NCBI GenBank assembly: GCA_022402405.1
Contig: JAKRSG010000325.1
Location: 1 to 6,385 of the forward strand
Source of the DNA: Bacteroidia bacterium
Lineage (GTDB): Bacteria > Bacteroidota > Bacteroidia > UKL13-3
DNA length: 6,385 nt
Direction of reading: 5' to 3'
Position 1 is the stretch's first letter; each line of letters opens with the position of its first letter. The translations under genes and the position numbers were made by a program. Under the pieces are notes generated by a model, which had not been told where the DNA came from, searched no databases, and saw only the letters and a list, made by a program, of their open reading frames with translations. Shown here in pieces: positions 4,996 to 6,385 of the stretch.

Positions 4996-6385
4996 ATGAT
5001 TTATTTCTTCGAAAATTCTCGCCAACATGTTTTCGCCGTTCAATCTAATCAGGCATTTACCGCCGAAACTACTCAAAAATTAAACTGGCTTTTTGGCAAT
5101 GCCAAGGCACTCCAAACAGAGGTTTTATCTGGAAGTTATATTGGTCCGCGCGCCACTATGGTTACCCCTTGGAGCACCAACGCGGTAGAAATTACCCAAA
5201 ATATGGGCATAATCGGAATCATCCGTATCGAAGAATTTGAACCTTTAAATGAAGAAAATGCAGCTTTCGACCCAATGCTTTTTCAGAAATATGAGGCTTT
5301 GGATCAGACCATATACACCATAAATATTGTGCCTGAACCCATTCTAAACATTAGCGATATTGCGGCATACAACAAGCAAGAAGGATTGGCATTGAGTGAT
5401 GAAGAAGTAGAATACTTAAACAACTTAAGCACCAAAATTGGAAGGTTACTTACAGACTCTGAAATATTTGCGTTTTCGCAAGCTAACTCTGAACACTGCC
5501 GACATAAAATATTTAACGGAACATTTGTAATCGATGGCGAGGCCAAAGAAACCTCGTTGTTTAAGCTCATTAAAAAAACCTCTGAGACAAACCCCAACCA
5601 AATTGTATCGGCATATAAAGACAATGTAGCGTTTTTAAAAGGTCCGACACTTACCCAATTTGCCCCAAAGAGTGCTGAAAAAGCTGATTTTTACAGCGAA
5701 ACAGAATTCGAATCGGTATTATCTTTAAAAGCCGAAACACATAATTTCCCAACCACCGTAGAACCCTTTAACGGCGCTGCCACTGGTTCTGGCGGAGAAA
5801 TTAGAGACAGATTAGCTGGTGGTCAGGGTTCTTTGCCATTGGCAGGAACGGCCGTTTACATGACAGCTTACTCTAGATTAGAATCTGATAGACCTTGGGA
5901 AAAAGCCATGGACGAGCGTGCTTGGTTGTATCAAACACCCATGGATATTTTGATAAAAGCATCGAACGGTGCTTCCGATTTTGGTAATAAATTTGGTCAG
6001 CCACTCATTAGCGGCTCCATTTTAACCTTTGAACACCAAGAACCAAATAGAAAAACTGCCTACGATAAAGTAATTATGCAAGCAGGCGGTGTGGGCTATG
6101 GTAAGCTGAACCAAGCCATTAAAAAGCATCCGAAAGCAGGCGATAAAATTGTAATTTTAGGTGGCGACAATTACCGTATTGGCATGGGTGGTGCGGCGGT
6201 TTCATCAGCTGATACAGGCGCATTTGGTTCAGGCATAGAATTGAACGCCATACAACGCTCTAACCCAGAAATGCAGAAACGTGCAGCCAACGCCATTAGA
6301 GGATTGGTTGAAAGCGATGCTAACCCAATTATCTCTATTCATGATCACGGTGCTGGCGGTCACTTAAACTGCCTTTCTGAATTGA
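4996..6385 (+). CDS. purL: Phosphoribosylformylglycinamidine synthase (large PurL), 5' part
   Basis: Large-type FGAR amidotransferase, the fourth step of de novo purine synthesis: FGAR + glutamine + ATP gives FGAM + glutamate + ADP + Pi in the cytoplasm. Only the first 463 codons are present. The frame is open to the window edge, and the family is usually about 1,200-1,300 residues. The order fits: a PurS-like N-terminal domain (about 1-150), the linker motif N-S-E-H-C-R-H-K at 164-171, then the first synthetase domain with E-T-H-N-F-P-T at 247-253, G-A-A-T-G-S-G-G-E-I-R-D at 260-271, I-L-G-G-D-N-Y-R-I-G-M-G-G at 387-399 and I-H-D-H-G-A-G-G at 448-455. The second synthetase half and the C-terminal glutaminase would lie beyond the window. 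The ATG at 4996 gives the normal start M-I-Y-F-F-E-N. The frame has no stop or shift. Its left neighbours are a decayed gene and spacer DNA, so it probably has its own promoter. Confidence 0.95.
   Translation, partial: MIYFFENSRQHVFAVQSNQAFTAETTQKLNWLFGNAKALQTEVLSGSYIGPRATMVTPWSTNAVEITQNMGIIGIIRIEEFEPLNEENAAFDPMLFQKYEALDQTIYTINIVPEPILNISDIAAYNKQEGLALSDEEVEYLNNLSTKIGRLLTDSEIFAFSQANSEHCRHKIFNGTFVIDGEAKETSLFKLIKKTSETNPNQIVSAYKDNVAFLKGPTLTQFAPKSAEKADFYSETEFESVLSLKAETHNFPTTVEPFNGAATGSGGEIRDRLAGGQGSLPLAGTAVYMTAYSRLESDRPWEKAMDERAWLYQTPMDILIKASNGASDFGNKFGQPLISGSILTFEHQEPNRKTAYDKVIMQAGGVGYGKLNQAIKKHPKAGDKIVILGGDNYRIGMGGAAVSSADTGAFGSGIELNAIQRSNPEMQKRAANAIRGLVESDANPIISIHDHGAGGHLNCLSEL

Noticed and set aside
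5304..5624. 106-codon open frame on the minus strand
   Set aside because: It lies wholly inside the purL frame on the other strand, which carries unmistakable conserved motifs.

Overview
The window is AT-rich DNA from a member of the Bacteroidota (a Flavobacteriia- or Sphingobacteriia-like bacterium). The evidence is a TonB-dependent receptor with an N-terminal carboxypeptidase-D-like domain, a small Cys-rich protein ending in the W-Q-P-P motif I associate with the DUF6660 group, a large-type PurL, A-rich leaders without Shine-Dalgarno sequences, and one good match to the Bacteroidota -7 promoter element TAnnTTTG. No rRNA, tRNA, CRISPR array or intact mobile element was seen.

Layout. 1-135: a repeat-rich upstream region with a candidate promoter. 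136-987 (+): a secreted outer-membrane beta-barrel protein. 1003-1044: a strong hairpin with a T-tract on both sides, a probable bidirectional terminator between convergent genes. 1149-4117 (-): a three-gene cluster transcribed leftward in the order Cys-rich DUF6660-like protein, periplasmic HMA-like protein, TonB-dependent receptor. The last two are 9 bp apart. The first two are separated by a nested inverted repeat that looks like an attenuator or mRNA-processing hairpin. 4118-4995: about 880 bp without an intact gene. It holds the cluster's upstream region, a decayed small gene on the minus strand (two in-frame stops), and unassigned AT-rich sequence with short repeats. 4996-6385 (+): the first 463 codons of purL (phosphoribosylformylglycinamidine synthase), cut by the window edge.

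The three minus-strand genes look like a metal-handling unit. The receptor plug carries a C-C-x4-C cluster, the small periplasmic protein has an HMA-type fold with a reduced metal motif, and the third protein has eight cysteines in a short mature chain. The likely job is import or sensing of a soft transition metal such as copper, but the metal is inferred and not visible in the sequence. The beta-barrel gene and purL appear to be independent transcription units.

I found no clearly new system. The most worthwhile points are the Cys-rich cluster with its intercistronic hairpin, the decayed small gene beside purL, and the repeat structure upstream of the beta-barrel gene.
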